Shown: positions 1 through 6,429, counted from the first letter of the stretch. The stretch is 64,000 nucleotides of DNA from JBAZJI01 sp964596325 (GCA_964596325.1 CAZQSQ010000004.1:9319-73318), one strand, 5' to 3'. The notes: a model not told the origin generated them from the letters alone. Translations and numbers: made by a program.

Positions 1-2
1 TT

Positions 3-554
3 TATGGCACCATCTTGGGCATTTTCCACGGCCTTGACCCTCACTACAATGATTACGCGGCCGGCGGAGCAATAATCCATAGCCAAAATACCCTTATTAC
101 GTATGTAAAAAACGAAGGTGTGGACGTCTGCCGTCAAATGCTTACCAAAAACCACTACAATACTCCCCCGCTTATAGTCGATTCCCTCAGCGAGCTGGTC
201 AGCCGACAGAGGCCAATTTTTGTCGATGAGCCATGGGAAGCCAACCAAATCGCTTTTGCCAGACCCCTCAAAAAAAGAGGATATACGATTAATGATCTAG
301 GGAGCTCTACTGCTTCTTACGCAGCCATTGCCTTGGGCGAGGCTGACCTGGTGCTGGAATGCACGCGCAAAGATAATCTCGAAATCGCGGCATTCTACGG
401 CCTTATTACCGAGCTTCAAGGCCTGATGGTTACTCTAGATGGCCAACCGCTCGGAGAACAGAAATACAAAAAGTTCGGGCAAAAAGACCACATTCCGATT
501 ATCACCTGTACCAATAAAAGCCTTTTATATGAGCTCCTTTGGGCAATCACTTAA
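3..554 (+). CDS. Inositol monophosphatase-family protein, 5'-truncated
   Basis: The reading frame is open through the left edge of the window, so the N-terminus and the metal-binding motifs lie outside; the first TTG inside the frame (position 15) is not a credible start. The visible 180 or so residues resemble the C-terminal half of the inositol monophosphatase/FBPase-like fold: an Asn-Leu-Glu-Ile-Ala-Ala helix followed by a Gly-rich strand and an LDGQPLG turn, the place where family members have WD-x-AAG and DG-x-L, then a final strand and helix ending in NKSLLYELL. The canonical Trp-Asp before Ala-Ala is replaced by Leu-Glu, so phosphatase activity cannot be assumed. A hairpin terminator follows at once. 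Family membership is a moderate-confidence inference; the substrate is unknown. Confidence 0.6.
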   Translation, partial: YGTILGIFHGLDPHYNDYAAGGAIIHSQNTLITYVKNEGVDVCRQMLTKNHYNTPPLIVDSLSELVSRQRPIFVDEPWEANQIAFARPLKKRGYTINDLGSSTASYAAIALGEADLVLECTRKDNLEIAAFYGLITELQGLMVTLDGQPLGEQKYKKFGQKDHIPIITCTNKSLLYELLWAIT

Positions 555-577
555 TCCACAATCACTGTGGATTTTTT
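553..577 (+). terminator. Intrinsic terminator after the IMPase-like gene
   Basis: An eight-base-pair stem (AATCCACA with TGTGGATT), a five-base loop and a run of six T lie immediately after the stop codon. Confidence 0.8.
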
Positions 578-579
578 AG

Positions 580-607
580 TTGACGACCTATTTTACGGTG
601 GTAAAAT
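580..607 (+). promoter_or_regulatory. Sigma70-like promoter for the Nudix-like gene
   Basis: TTGACG (580-585), a 16-bp spacer and TAAAAT (602-607) lie about 30 bp before an AAGGAGG Shine-Dalgarno and the ATG at 645. Confidence 0.65.
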
Positions 608-644
608 AGTTTAGCTCAAGAAAAATCTTTATAAGGAGGTAAAG

Positions 645-1265
645 ATGGGAAGAATGCTAGATTTTGATTCCAAGAAAGTGGTCTGCTCCAAGAATGGACA
701 CGACCTGTTTGATATGATTTTCACTGATGAAAATGGCGAAAAGCTGGAATACACTGGCATAAACCAAAAGCCCTGGTCGGTAATTTTCGCCCTCAAGGAA
801 ACACGCATTTCCCGGAGGACAGAATTCGACGTTGTGGTGGTGGAAAGCTTTGTTCCCGTGGCCCAAAAAAGGATGATGAAATTGCCGGCCATCAGCTTTA
901 GTTCGAAAAACCTTGGCCCAATCAAGGCCGCAGCCCAAGCCCTGAAAAAAAGAACCGGCTACGAATGCGATGAAAAAAATATCACTCCCCTTTCCCCGGT
1001 ACTTATGTCCTCGAGCCATTCCGAAACGCAAATCTACTGTTTCTTGGCCGAAAGATGTGTGAAGCGCGAAGAAATCGTCTCGGAAGCCCCCTTTTACCCT
1101 ACAGTCCACTGGATGTCATTCAATTTATGGGTAGACATGATTAAATTGAACAAAATCGAAGAATCTTCTTCGATCATGGCCACTTATCTGGCCATGGAAA
1201 ACAAGCCCGAGCTTTACGAATACCGTCTTGAATACCTCAATAACAAAAAACTCATGCGAGATTAG
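645..1265 (+). CDS. Nudix-fold protein with a degenerate Nudix box
   Basis: A 206-residue protein with a strong SD (AAGGAGG) seven bases before ATG. Residues 80-135 follow the Nudix pattern: LPA, then an AA-x4-L-x3-TGYE helix, then a strand with QIYCFLAE. The catalytic signature REUxEExGU is lost: at residues 98-103 Arg-Glu is Gln-Ala and Glu-Glu is Lys-Arg, leaving only Leu and the Thr-Gly-Tyr. It is therefore probably a non-hydrolytic Nudix homologue (ligand binding or regulation) or a diverged enzyme; the call rests on pattern recognition, not alignment. The first 75 and last 65 residues match nothing I recognise. It has its own promoter and terminator and so is probably monocistronic. Confidence 0.6.
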   Translation: MGRMLDFDSKKVVCSKNGHDLFDMIFTDENGEKLEYTGINQKPWSVIFALKETRISRRTEFDVVVVESFVPVAQKRMMKLPAISFSSKNLGPIKAAAQALKKRTGYECDEKNITPLSPVLMSSSHSETQIYCFLAERCVKREEIVSEAPFYPTVHWMSFNLWVDMIKLNKIEESSSIMATYLAMENKPELYEYRLEYLNNKKLMRD

Positions 1266-1281
1266 ATTATCATTCTCGCCC

Positions 1282-1306
1282 AGCTCCAAATAAATGGAGC
1301 TTTTTT
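1282..1306 (+). terminator. Intrinsic terminator after the Nudix-like gene
   Basis: AGCTCCA pairs with TGGAGCT around a six-base loop and is followed by six T. Confidence 0.8.
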
Positions 1307-1314
1307 ATTGGCTA

Positions 1315-1344
1315 CCGCGTATAGCTCGCTTCGCTCGCACGCGG
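1315..1344 (-). repeat. Hairpin repeat, solitary member of the T-arm element family (minus orientation)
   Basis: Read on the minus strand this is CCGCGT, a short GC inner stem, the loop GAGCGAAGCGA, then a TA-containing bulge and ACGCGG. The GAGC-n-GCGA loop and the bulge after the inner stem match the hairpins at 13.6 and 18.5 kb. The flanks here are not tRNA-like. Confidence 0.5.
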
Positions 1345-1361
1345 CAAGTACGCGTTTTTTC

Positions 1362-1389
1362 TTGCTATTTATCTGCCTTTTGCTATAAT
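1362..1389 (+). promoter_or_regulatory. Promoter for tRNA-Pro
   Basis: TTGCTA (1362-1367), a 16-bp spacer and TATAAT (1384-1389). It is the nearest good promoter upstream of the tRNA at 1531, so the transcript would carry about 135 nt of leader that includes the inverted-repeat element. Confidence 0.55.
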
Positions 1390-1431
1390 ATCTTACATCC
1401 GAGTTAGTGAATTCTAATTGTAGGGGGCGTC

Positions 1432-1531
1432 CCCCGTTAGAGTCGCTAACATAGCAACGCTTTCCTTTGTCGCACCCGAGGTACTGGTTTGATACGACAG
1501 AGGTAAACACAGCGCCGTTAGCGACTCTAAC
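1432..1531. repeat. 100-bp element with 19-bp inverted repeats abutting tRNA-Pro
   Basis: Positions 1432-1450 are the exact reverse complement of 1517-1535, giving 19-bp arms around a 66-nt centre. The octamer GGGGCGTC occurs directly on both sides (1424-1431 and 1532-1539), like a target-site duplication. The right copy of the octamer is the 5' acceptor strand of tRNA-Pro, and base C1 of the tRNA falls inside the inverted repeat. There is no coding capacity. It could be a MITE-like insertion or a leader hairpin of the tRNA precursor. Confidence 0.6.
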
Positions 1532-1604
1532 GGGGCGTCGTACAGTGGTAGTACACACGTTTCGGGTGCGTGAGGTCCGAGTTCGATTCTCGGCGCCCCG
1601 ACCA
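1531..1604 (+). tRNA. tRNA-Pro (anticodon CGG)
   Basis: A full cloverleaf can be drawn: acceptor CGGGGCG with CGCCCCG, D-stem GTAC/GTAC, anticodon stem CACGT/GCGTG with loop TTCGGGT (anticodon CGG, G37), and T-stem CCGAG/CTCGG with loop TTCGATT. The C1-G72 pair and A73 are the expected identity elements of bacterial tRNA-Pro. CCA is encoded. Its first base lies in the inverted-repeat element described above. Confidence 0.93.
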
Positions 1605-1610
1605 GCAAAA

Positions 1611-1633
1611 CAGGCATATCAATGCCTGTTTTT
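1611..1633 (+). terminator. Terminator of tRNA-Pro
   Basis: CAGGCAT pairs with ATGCCTG around a four-base loop and is followed by five T, starting seven bases after the CCA end. Confidence 0.75.
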
Positions 1634-1663
1634 GTTTCCGCCTTGGCCTAGGTCAAGGCAAGT

Positions 1664-1738
1664 GACTAAAAAATCCAAAAGCCGTTGATTTTATTAGTCA
1701 TTTCGTATATTGATTTTTTGGCCTTTTTGTGCTATAAT
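1664..1738 (+). promoter_or_regulatory. Promoter module A (duplicated at 9029)
   Basis: A hairpin (TGACTAAAAAATC pairing with GATTTTATTAGTCA) is followed by TTGATT (1710-1715), a 17-bp spacer and TATAAT (1733-1738). The same hairpin-plus-promoter block, with many identical bases, is found at 9029-9106 ahead of another membrane protein gene. Confidence 0.65.
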
Positions 1739-1787
1739 ATATATTGTAGTTATCAACTACAATTTCACAATCAAATAAGGAGGATAA

Positions 1788-2035
1788 ATGAATATGCTAA
1801 AATTTTTAGAGGAATAGCCATAGCGGCGCTCACTGGCGTACTGTTTTATAGTATTCGCTGTATTGTTTTTATCATAGCGCACTGGTCACAATTTCCGGCA
1901 CAGGAGGCGGGCAATCTCCCTTTCCTATTGTTTGGGCTAACAGTCGTTAGCATCTGCGCCATCTTAATGATCTACTTGTTTTTATACCTTGGCTTTGATG
2001 TTGAACTCATAAAGTTCAGATCAAAGAATAGCTAG
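1788..2035 (+). pseudogene. Small two-TM membrane protein with a frameshift near the start
   Basis: An ATG at 1788 follows a perfect AAGGAGG, but that frame stops after nine codons. The next frame stays open to 2035 and encodes about 75 residues with two hydrophobic segments. Adding one A to the AAAA tract at 1799-1802 joins the two, giving an N-terminus reading MNMLKIFRGIAIAALTG. The gene is thus either broken by a one-base deletion at an A4T5 junction, subject to slippage there, or affected by a consensus error. The protein ends in a charged tail and I do not recognise its family. It is driven by promoter module A and followed 35 bp later by the next SD-led gene. Confidence 0.6.
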
Positions 2036-2070
2036 CAATATTCAGGAAAGGCATCATTAAAGGAGGAATA

Positions 2071-2499
2071 ATGAACGAAAAGCTAAAGAAAGTGATTTCC
2101 AACCCTGCACTTGTCGCAGCAGTCAGCCAGGTGATTTCTGAATTCAATTTGCAAGAAATCTCTGCCTCCCCTTCCAGCCCCACTACCTATATTATAAAAG
2201 CAGTAATTGAGGTTGGTAAGAATGGACCTGCTCATGTATTTACAATATATGCGCAGACCAAAACCAGTAATGGCGCAATCAGATCTCAAGCATATGCTTC
2301 TTGCACTGTAATGCAGGGCGAGCTGGAGATAAACCCAGAAGATGAAGTCCATCAAGTAACACTCGAACTTCATACAGGTCCTAAAACGGCTAACTACTGG
2401 GAAAAGCTCACCCAATATGTCTGGGATGAGATTGCCGCCAAGTACTCAAATGTCGAAGTTGTCAAAACCATTGATAAAGGTGCTGACTACGAAGCGTAA
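2071..2499 (+). CDS. Hypothetical protein, 142 residues
   Basis: I do not recognise this protein. The start is fixed by AAAGGAGG seven bases before ATG. There is no signal peptide or membrane segment. The N-terminal 30 residues look helical, followed by alternating strands (about residues 40-105), so a small alpha/beta or beta-sandwich cytoplasmic protein is likely, ending in an acidic tail. It lies 35 bp after the frameshifted membrane protein and has no promoter of its own that I can see, so the two are probably cotranscribed. Confidence 0.65.
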   Translation: MNEKLKKVISNPALVAAVSQVISEFNLQEISASPSSPTTYIIKAVIEVGKNGPAHVFTIYAQTKTSNGAIRSQAYASCTVMQGELEINPEDEVHQVTLELHTGPKTANYWEKLTQYVWDEIAAKYSNVEVVKTIDKGADYEA

Positions 2500-2531
2500 T
2501 TGTCCTTTATCGTTTGTCCTCTGTCCCTTAT

Positions 2532-2550
2532 GCGCCCACAATGTGGGCGC
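2532..2550 (+). terminator. Hairpin after the 142-residue gene, weak terminator
   Basis: GCGCCCACA and TGTGGGCGC form a near-perfect palindrome, but the downstream tract (CTTTACG) is poor in T. Confidence 0.4.
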
Positions 2551-2731
2551 CTTTACGTTCAGACAGTATTGGGCTAAAATGCCACAATTAGCATTATTTA
2601 CAATACATTGTGGCGAAAAACGAAAGCAGAGAAAACCTAATGTTAATTTCGGCCTAAAGATAACTGGCAGTGGTTTAGCCTTTATTTTACTTATTTTTGG
2701 TCCAAATTTTTCATGGGAAAAAAGGAGGAAA

Positions 2732-3007
2732 ATGTATAATCCAAAAAATCGCGAACGACACAAATACTTGATTGTCCCTCTTGTTATCCTTGCTATTTCT
2801 TTAGCAATAAGCCTGTTTGCCAAATACAGCACAGAAATTCCGACTTGGAAAATATTCTATGTTCCGAGTGGAAATTTCTGGTATTTGTTTTGGGTAATCG
2901 TTGGGACAATCGCTTTTTCGCTAAGTTTTGTTTCGGCCATAACCATTATTGGTTATTTGGTCTATAAACTGTCATGCTTAATTTTTCTTAAAAAGGAAAA
3001 AAAATAA
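2732..3007 (+). CDS. Small membrane protein, two TM helices
   Basis: The start is chosen at the ATG preceded by AAAGGAGGA; the open frame runs further upstream but without a start signal. The 91-residue product begins with a basic segment (NRERHKY), then has TM helices at about residues 14-32 and 50-80 and ends in KKEKK. This predicts a two-pass protein with both ends in the cytoplasm. No family is recognised. A clean terminator follows directly. Confidence 0.65.
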   Translation: MYNPKNRERHKYLIVPLVILAISLAISLFAKYSTEIPTWKIFYVPSGNFWYLFWVIVGTIAFSLSFVSAITIIGYLVYKLSCLIFLKKEKK

Positions 3008-3010
3008 CAC

Positions 3011-3031
3011 CCTCGCAATGCGAGGTTTTTT
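3011..3031 (+). terminator. Intrinsic terminator
   Basis: CCTCGC-AAT-GCGAGG followed by six T, right after the stop of the small membrane protein. From here to 3204 I see only AT-rich DNA with no gene. Confidence 0.85.
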
Positions 3032-3204
3032 GTTACATGAAAAAATTGATTAAGGACAAATAGCGGACATGGCGAGCTAATTAAAATTAATAGAAGAGTA
3101 ATTTTGAAAATAAATTCAAATAATTTACAAAATCATTAAATATTGTAGTAAAAATATTTAGCTTAAAAAAAACCCAAAATTTCCTATGGAACGCAGCATT
3201 CGAA

Positions 3205-3232
3205 TTGACATGGAAAATTTTACATGTATAAT
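3205..3232 (+). promoter_or_regulatory. Consensus sigma70 promoter of the kinase operon
   Basis: TTGACA (3205-3210), a 16-bp spacer and TATAAT (3227-3232): both hexamers are perfect. Confidence 0.8.
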
Positions 3233-3291
3233 ATTAAGCACAAAATAGTCCTTAAAAAACCTAGAAAAACAGGACAGAAAGGAATAAGACC

Positions 3292-3927
3292 GTGATCAGA
3301 ATAGCCTTTGCCGGACCGCCGTCTGTTGGTAAAACAATGCTGGCGCGCGAGCTCTCAGTAATTTTGAAAAAAATAAGCTGCTGGGCAGATATGGTTAATG
3401 AGGCGCACCGGCCTTATCTTGTCCGCAATGTTTGGCCCCAGAATAGGGACATCACTGCCGAGGACGAGTATGAAATGTTTTGCCGACAAATGGAAAACGA
3501 GCAAGACTTTGCTCAAGTCCAATCAGACTATGTTTTCCACGAAATGCCGCTTTTCCAAGATCTTATTTGGTTTCAATACAAAAAACTGGATGAAACTGCC
3601 CAAGGAAAGCCGTATTTCGACTTGATGGAGAAAGAATGCAATAGGGACACGCACAAATACGACCTCATTTTTCTTTGTAATCCAAAGAATGTCCCCAATG
3701 TCCGCCAACGAGTAAGCAATAATGATAGGGAAGTCCTCTATAAGCACATTAAACAGTATGTGGCCGATAAAAAACCATATATTACCAATGTTTATGAGCT
3801 GAACGAAGGGGATTTTGATAAAAAGGTGAGTAGGGTGTTGGAAAAAATGGCTTTTCACTATCCGGAAGTTTCAAGCAAGCTCGCAGCTTATCGGACAAAG
3901 CATGGAAAGGTAATGGAAATTATATAA
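3292..3927 (+). CDS. P-loop ATPase/kinase, AAA_28 (NadR-like) type
   Basis: A 211-residue soluble protein with Walker A GPPSVGKT at residues 8-15. The rest resembles small P-loop kinases of the NadR kinase-domain/AAA_28 group: an acidic helical middle with FHEMPLFQD at the place where such enzymes have their Asp-containing substrate motif, then a LIFLCNP strand and an Arg-containing lid (VRQRVSNNDR). The start is GTG after AGAAAGGA. It is followed after ten bases by a ROK-family sugar kinase gene with its own SD, both under one perfect promoter and one terminator. The substrate cannot be told from sequence; a nucleoside or cofactor kinase is plausible. Confidence 0.65.
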   Translation: MIRIAFAGPPSVGKTMLARELSVILKKISCWADMVNEAHRPYLVRNVWPQNRDITAEDEYEMFCRQMENEQDFAQVQSDYVFHEMPLFQDLIWFQYKKLDETAQGKPYFDLMEKECNRDTHKYDLIFLCNPKNVPNVRQRVSNNDREVLYKHIKQYVADKKPYITNVYELNEGDFDKKVSRVLEKMAFHYPEVSSKLAAYRTKHGKVMEII

Positions 3928-3937
3928 GAGGAGGAAA

Positions 3938-5002
3938 ATGGCAAAGCCATATGCTAAACCGTTTAGGGTAATCAATGCGATTACCATTGATATTGGAGGG
4001 ACAAATGTCCGCGTCAGCGCTGCAAAGTGCAACTATAATGCCAAAACTTGGAAATCACTGGCCAGAACCATAATTTTCCGATCCCCGGCCAATCAAGAAG
4101 AATTGGAAAAACAAATAGGGGACAGCATGGTTGCAATCAGGAATGAATGCAAGGAGAAGCTCGAAGTTGTTGCGGTTTGCGCTGCCGGGATATTGGACAG
4201 TCACAAATCGACCCTGATTTCATTGTCTAATCAGCCGGGCTGGGAAAACATTAACTTTGAAGCCATCACCCAAAGGTATTGCCCAGAAATCATGGTCACG
4301 GACGGATATTTCCCATATCCAGTTTATGTAGAAAACGATGCCAAATCAGCCGCCCTTGCACAGTATTATTTTGCCAAGTATCCAAACAAGGAAAATCTCA
4401 TATACCTGACATGCTCAACAGGCATGGGTGCTGGTATTATCCAAGATGGCCTGCCATTACTTGGCGGACAGGGCTTGGCGGGAGAAGTAGGGCACATGAT
4501 TATGAGCACAGACCCGACCGCGCCGCTTTGCGGCTGTGGGCAACGGGGTTGCTGGGAGGCTTTTGTCGGGTTAAATAACTTTACCCGCAATGCTAAAACT
4601 TGGTTGGATTTTATTGAATTTGACGAACCGTGGTATATGGCAGCTAAACATAGCGAGCAAGGCCTACGCGCTGAGGATATTTTCCAAGCCGCTATCAAGG
4701 ACAACGATGCCTCGGCTTATTATCTGGTTAAAAACTGGGTGGAGCACACGGCTGTTGGAATAGGGAACCTGATCATGGCCTATAATCCATCGACTATTGT
4801 CCTGGGCACGGTTGTCCAATATTGGGGAGAGCCATTACTGCGAATGATCCGCCAAGAACTGGAATATCGTTTTTGTGGCATGCCAAGACAGATAGAACAT
4901 TGCCAGCTTACAGCCAATCAGCTGCCACGCCTCGAGGTCTTGGCCCCGCTAGCCGCTGCACTCCGACACCATTCTCTGATCTATGGTTGGGAGATAAAAT
5001 AA
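3938..5002 (+). CDS. ROK-family sugar kinase (glucokinase-like)
   Basis: The 354-residue length fits the family. The N-terminal phosphate loop DIGGTN is at residues 18-23; mid-protein come a VENDAKSAA motif with the catalytic Asp, the GMGAG loop, GEVGHM, and the ROK zinc site CGCGQRGCWEA at about residues 197-207. These predict an ATP-dependent hexokinase such as glucokinase or N-acetylmannosamine kinase; substrate specificity is not readable. It starts from ATG behind GAGGAGG, ten bases after the P-loop kinase gene, and ends at a terminator, so the two kinases form an operon. Confidence 0.85.
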   Translation: MAKPYAKPFRVINAITIDIGGTNVRVSAAKCNYNAKTWKSLARTIIFRSPANQEELEKQIGDSMVAIRNECKEKLEVVAVCAAGILDSHKSTLISLSNQPGWENINFEAITQRYCPEIMVTDGYFPYPVYVENDAKSAALAQYYFAKYPNKENLIYLTCSTGMGAGIIQDGLPLLGGQGLAGEVGHMIMSTDPTAPLCGCGQRGCWEAFVGLNNFTRNAKTWLDFIEFDEPWYMAAKHSEQGLRAEDIFQAAIKDNDASAYYLVKNWVEHTAVGIGNLIMAYNPSTIVLGTVVQYWGEPLLRMIRQELEYRFCGMPRQIEHCQLTANQLPRLEVLAPLAAALRHHSLIYGWEIK

Positions 5003-5015
5003 ACAAAATTAATAC

Positions 5016-5036
5016 CCGCGCATTGCGCGGTTTTTT
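5016..5036 (+). terminator. Terminator of the kinase operon
   Basis: CCGCGC-ATT-GCGCGG followed by six T. Confidence 0.85.
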
Positions 5037-5170
5037 AATAGATTTTCTTAGCGAATTTTGAGCTTTAGAAAATCATGTATGCACCGCTTACGTGTGCGCG
5101 GATGCGCACTGCGGGGCGAATAAATTCAATCAATGCGAGTTCTCGAGCATTAGAATTTATTAAACCTCGC
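5036..5170. repeat. Pair of hairpin repeats in the gene-free stretch after the ROK kinase
   Basis: The first hairpin (5040-5074) pairs AGATTTTC with GAAAATC, has an inner TTAGC/GCTTT stem and a GAATTTTGA loop, and is followed by ATGTATGC, exactly the layout of the elements at 18.6 kb. The second (about 5115-5161) pairs AATAAATTC with GAATTTATT and encloses AATGC/GCATT. A GC-rich segment lies between them. No ORF with a credible start is present in 5003-5300 apart from a 14-codon frame at 5221. Confidence 0.55.
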
Positions 5171-5224
5171 CAAAGTGTAATCACGGCGGCGGGGTAATAC
5201 TTTGATTGGAAAGGGGAGATATGA

Positions 5225-5253
5225 TTGACAAATCAAAATCATTATTGTATCGT
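5225..5253 (+). promoter_or_regulatory. Probable promoter upstream of the 263-residue membrane protein
   Basis: TTGACA (5225-5230), a 17-bp spacer and TATCGT (5248-5253). The same DNA could be read as a 14-codon ORF (ATG 5221 to TAG 5265) behind GGGGAG, so either a promoter or a leader peptide is possible. Confidence 0.45.
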
Positions 5254-5278
5254 ATATATGCTTAGCAAAAAGGAGCTA

Positions 5279-5294
5279 GGCAAATTCATTTGCC
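5279..5294 (+). promoter_or_regulatory. Hairpin between duplicated Shine-Dalgarno sequences
   Basis: GGCAAAT-TC-ATTTGCC is a perfect stem placed between two copies of AAAAAGGAG (about 5268 and 5295); the second is the SD of the gene starting at 5309. It may stabilise or mask the initiation region. Confidence 0.45.
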
Positions 5295-5308
5295 AAAAAG
5301 GAGGCAAA

Positions 5309-6100
5309 ATGAGCATTATTAAAAATCTAATTGACCCAAAGGCAGCGCTTGAAAGGAAAAGAAGATTCTGGCAGTTTATACGCAACGCGGCAGCAATAAC
5401 AACCGTTGTTGTTGGAATTATTTTTCTCGTATTGCTATTTACTTGCCCAGAATGGTTTGAGAATCTCATTTTTTCACCTAGAGCGCCTGTCCCCACGAGA
5501 GAAATAGCTTCCAATCCAGACCAGTCGCTCCGTCTGAAGCTAAACGATAGAGCCATGAACTTTATCAACAAGTATCAGGAAAAGACAGGAGAGTACTTTT
5601 GCGCAACCAGCCCTTTGCCCAAAGACTCAAACGACAAAACACTCAATGCCTTGATTGCATCTGTGGGCACTGATGTTGAAGTACTTCGCGATTACAAAGG
5701 ACCGGTTCTTCGCTCACAAAACTACCTCTACGCCTATTACAAGAAAGGCGAAACTGACCTAAGCTTCAAAATTGTCTTGCCGGCCAAAAACACCTTGCCA
5801 ACAATCCTAGAAATCGTAGGCAATCTCTATAAAGAACCGGAAGTTCCAGACAAAGAGTCAATAAAAAGCTGGGAATTAACAATGGACATTAAAATAATTA
5901 AAGTCATCGCAATTCCAGGGAATATGTATGACGAAGATAGTGTTGCCGGAAGCTTAGCAGGGAAGTTCAGGGAGCCCATTATTTGCAGAACGCAATACAA
6001 AGGGCCAACCCCGCTTTCTGGCAACCAACTTATCTCTTACTACAAAAACGGCGATATGAGCAAAATCTATTTTATGATTTTACAGCCTTTCGAAGTCTAA
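5309..6100 (+). CDS. Single-TM protein with an internal duplication
   Basis: The start is the ATG after AAAGGAGGC; a longer open frame upstream lacks a start signal. The 263-residue product has a basic N-terminus, one TM helix (about residues 27-47) and a C-terminal domain that should be outside the membrane. Two related units are visible: residues 129-157 and 230-258 both read YKGP, a short variable stretch, N-x-L-x-x-YYK-x-G, a spacer and a hydrophobic strand, so the domain probably arose by duplication. I recognise no family. It is followed 26 bp later by a 59-residue gene, probably cotranscribed. Confidence 0.7.
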   Translation: MSIIKNLIDPKAALERKRRFWQFIRNAAAITTVVVGIIFLVLLFTCPEWFENLIFSPRAPVPTREIASNPDQSLRLKLNDRAMNFINKYQEKTGEYFCATSPLPKDSNDKTLNALIASVGTDVEVLRDYKGPVLRSQNYLYAYYKKGETDLSFKIVLPAKNTLPTILEIVGNLYKEPEVPDKESIKSWELTMDIKIIKVIAIPGNMYDEDSVAGSLAGKFREPIICRTQYKGPTPLSGNQLISYYKNGDMSKIYFMILQPFEV

Positions 6101-6126
6101 AACTCAATCATCCCAAAGGAGAAAAA

Positions 6127-6306
6127 ATGGTAGAAATTGAAATATTATCAGGAAGAGACATGTCTGATCTGCGTGAAGCCATCAAAAAGTGGCTCGGAAA
6201 TAATAAAAGAGCCAAGATCATCTCACTGAGCCATTCTGAAGGAAATGATGAGTTTAGGCAGCACAGGGCAACAGCGCTCATTCTCTATAAAGAGGATGCT
6301 TTATAA
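6127..6306 (+). CDS. Hypothetical protein, 59 residues
   Basis: A small soluble protein with SD AAAGGAG ahead of ATG. It begins with a strand (VEIEILS), then a helix rich in charged residues and a C-terminal strand ALILYKE, which suggests a compact alpha/beta fold. No family is recognised. It is the second gene after the duplicated-repeat membrane protein and ends before a terminator. Confidence 0.55.
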   Translation: MVEIEILSGRDMSDLREAIKKWLGNNKRAKIISLSHSEGNDEFRQHRATALILYKEDAL

Positions 6307-6374
6307 AAAGCGGGAAATTTGGCCGGCAGTTAATCAAGGCTAATAACCCATCATAGCTCGTAATAGTGAGTTTT

Positions 6375-6400
6375 GCCGCGTAATAACACGCGGCTTTTTT
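6375..6400 (+). terminator. Terminator of the 5309-6306 transcript
   Basis: GCCGCGT pairs with ACGCGGC around six bases and is followed by six T. Confidence 0.8.
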
Positions 6401-6403
6401 CAT

Positions 6404-6429
6404 AAAAAAATATCCGCTTTTGGCGGATA
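6404..6429 (-). terminator. Terminator of the CCA-adding enzyme gene
   Basis: On the minus strand TATCCGC/GCGGATA forms a stem with a T-rich loop and runs into seven T (plus-strand A 6404-6410). Confidence 0.75.

Noticed and set aside
657..1109. Minus-strand ORF opposite the Nudix-like gene
   Set aside because: It lacks an SD, has no recognisable domain, and is antisense to an SD-led gene with its own promoter and terminator.
1414..1617. Minus-strand ORF of 67 codons across tRNA-Pro
   Set aside because: Its sequence is the antisense of the tRNA (the common VGAPRIELG pattern), a frequent false gene.
2532..2550. Strong terminator after the 142-residue gene
   Set aside because: The stem is good but there is no T run; it is listed only as a weak hairpin.
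3035..3204. Small ORFs in the AT-rich gap before the kinase operon
   Set aside because: Only very short frames without SD are present; the region is probably just promoter-proximal DNA.
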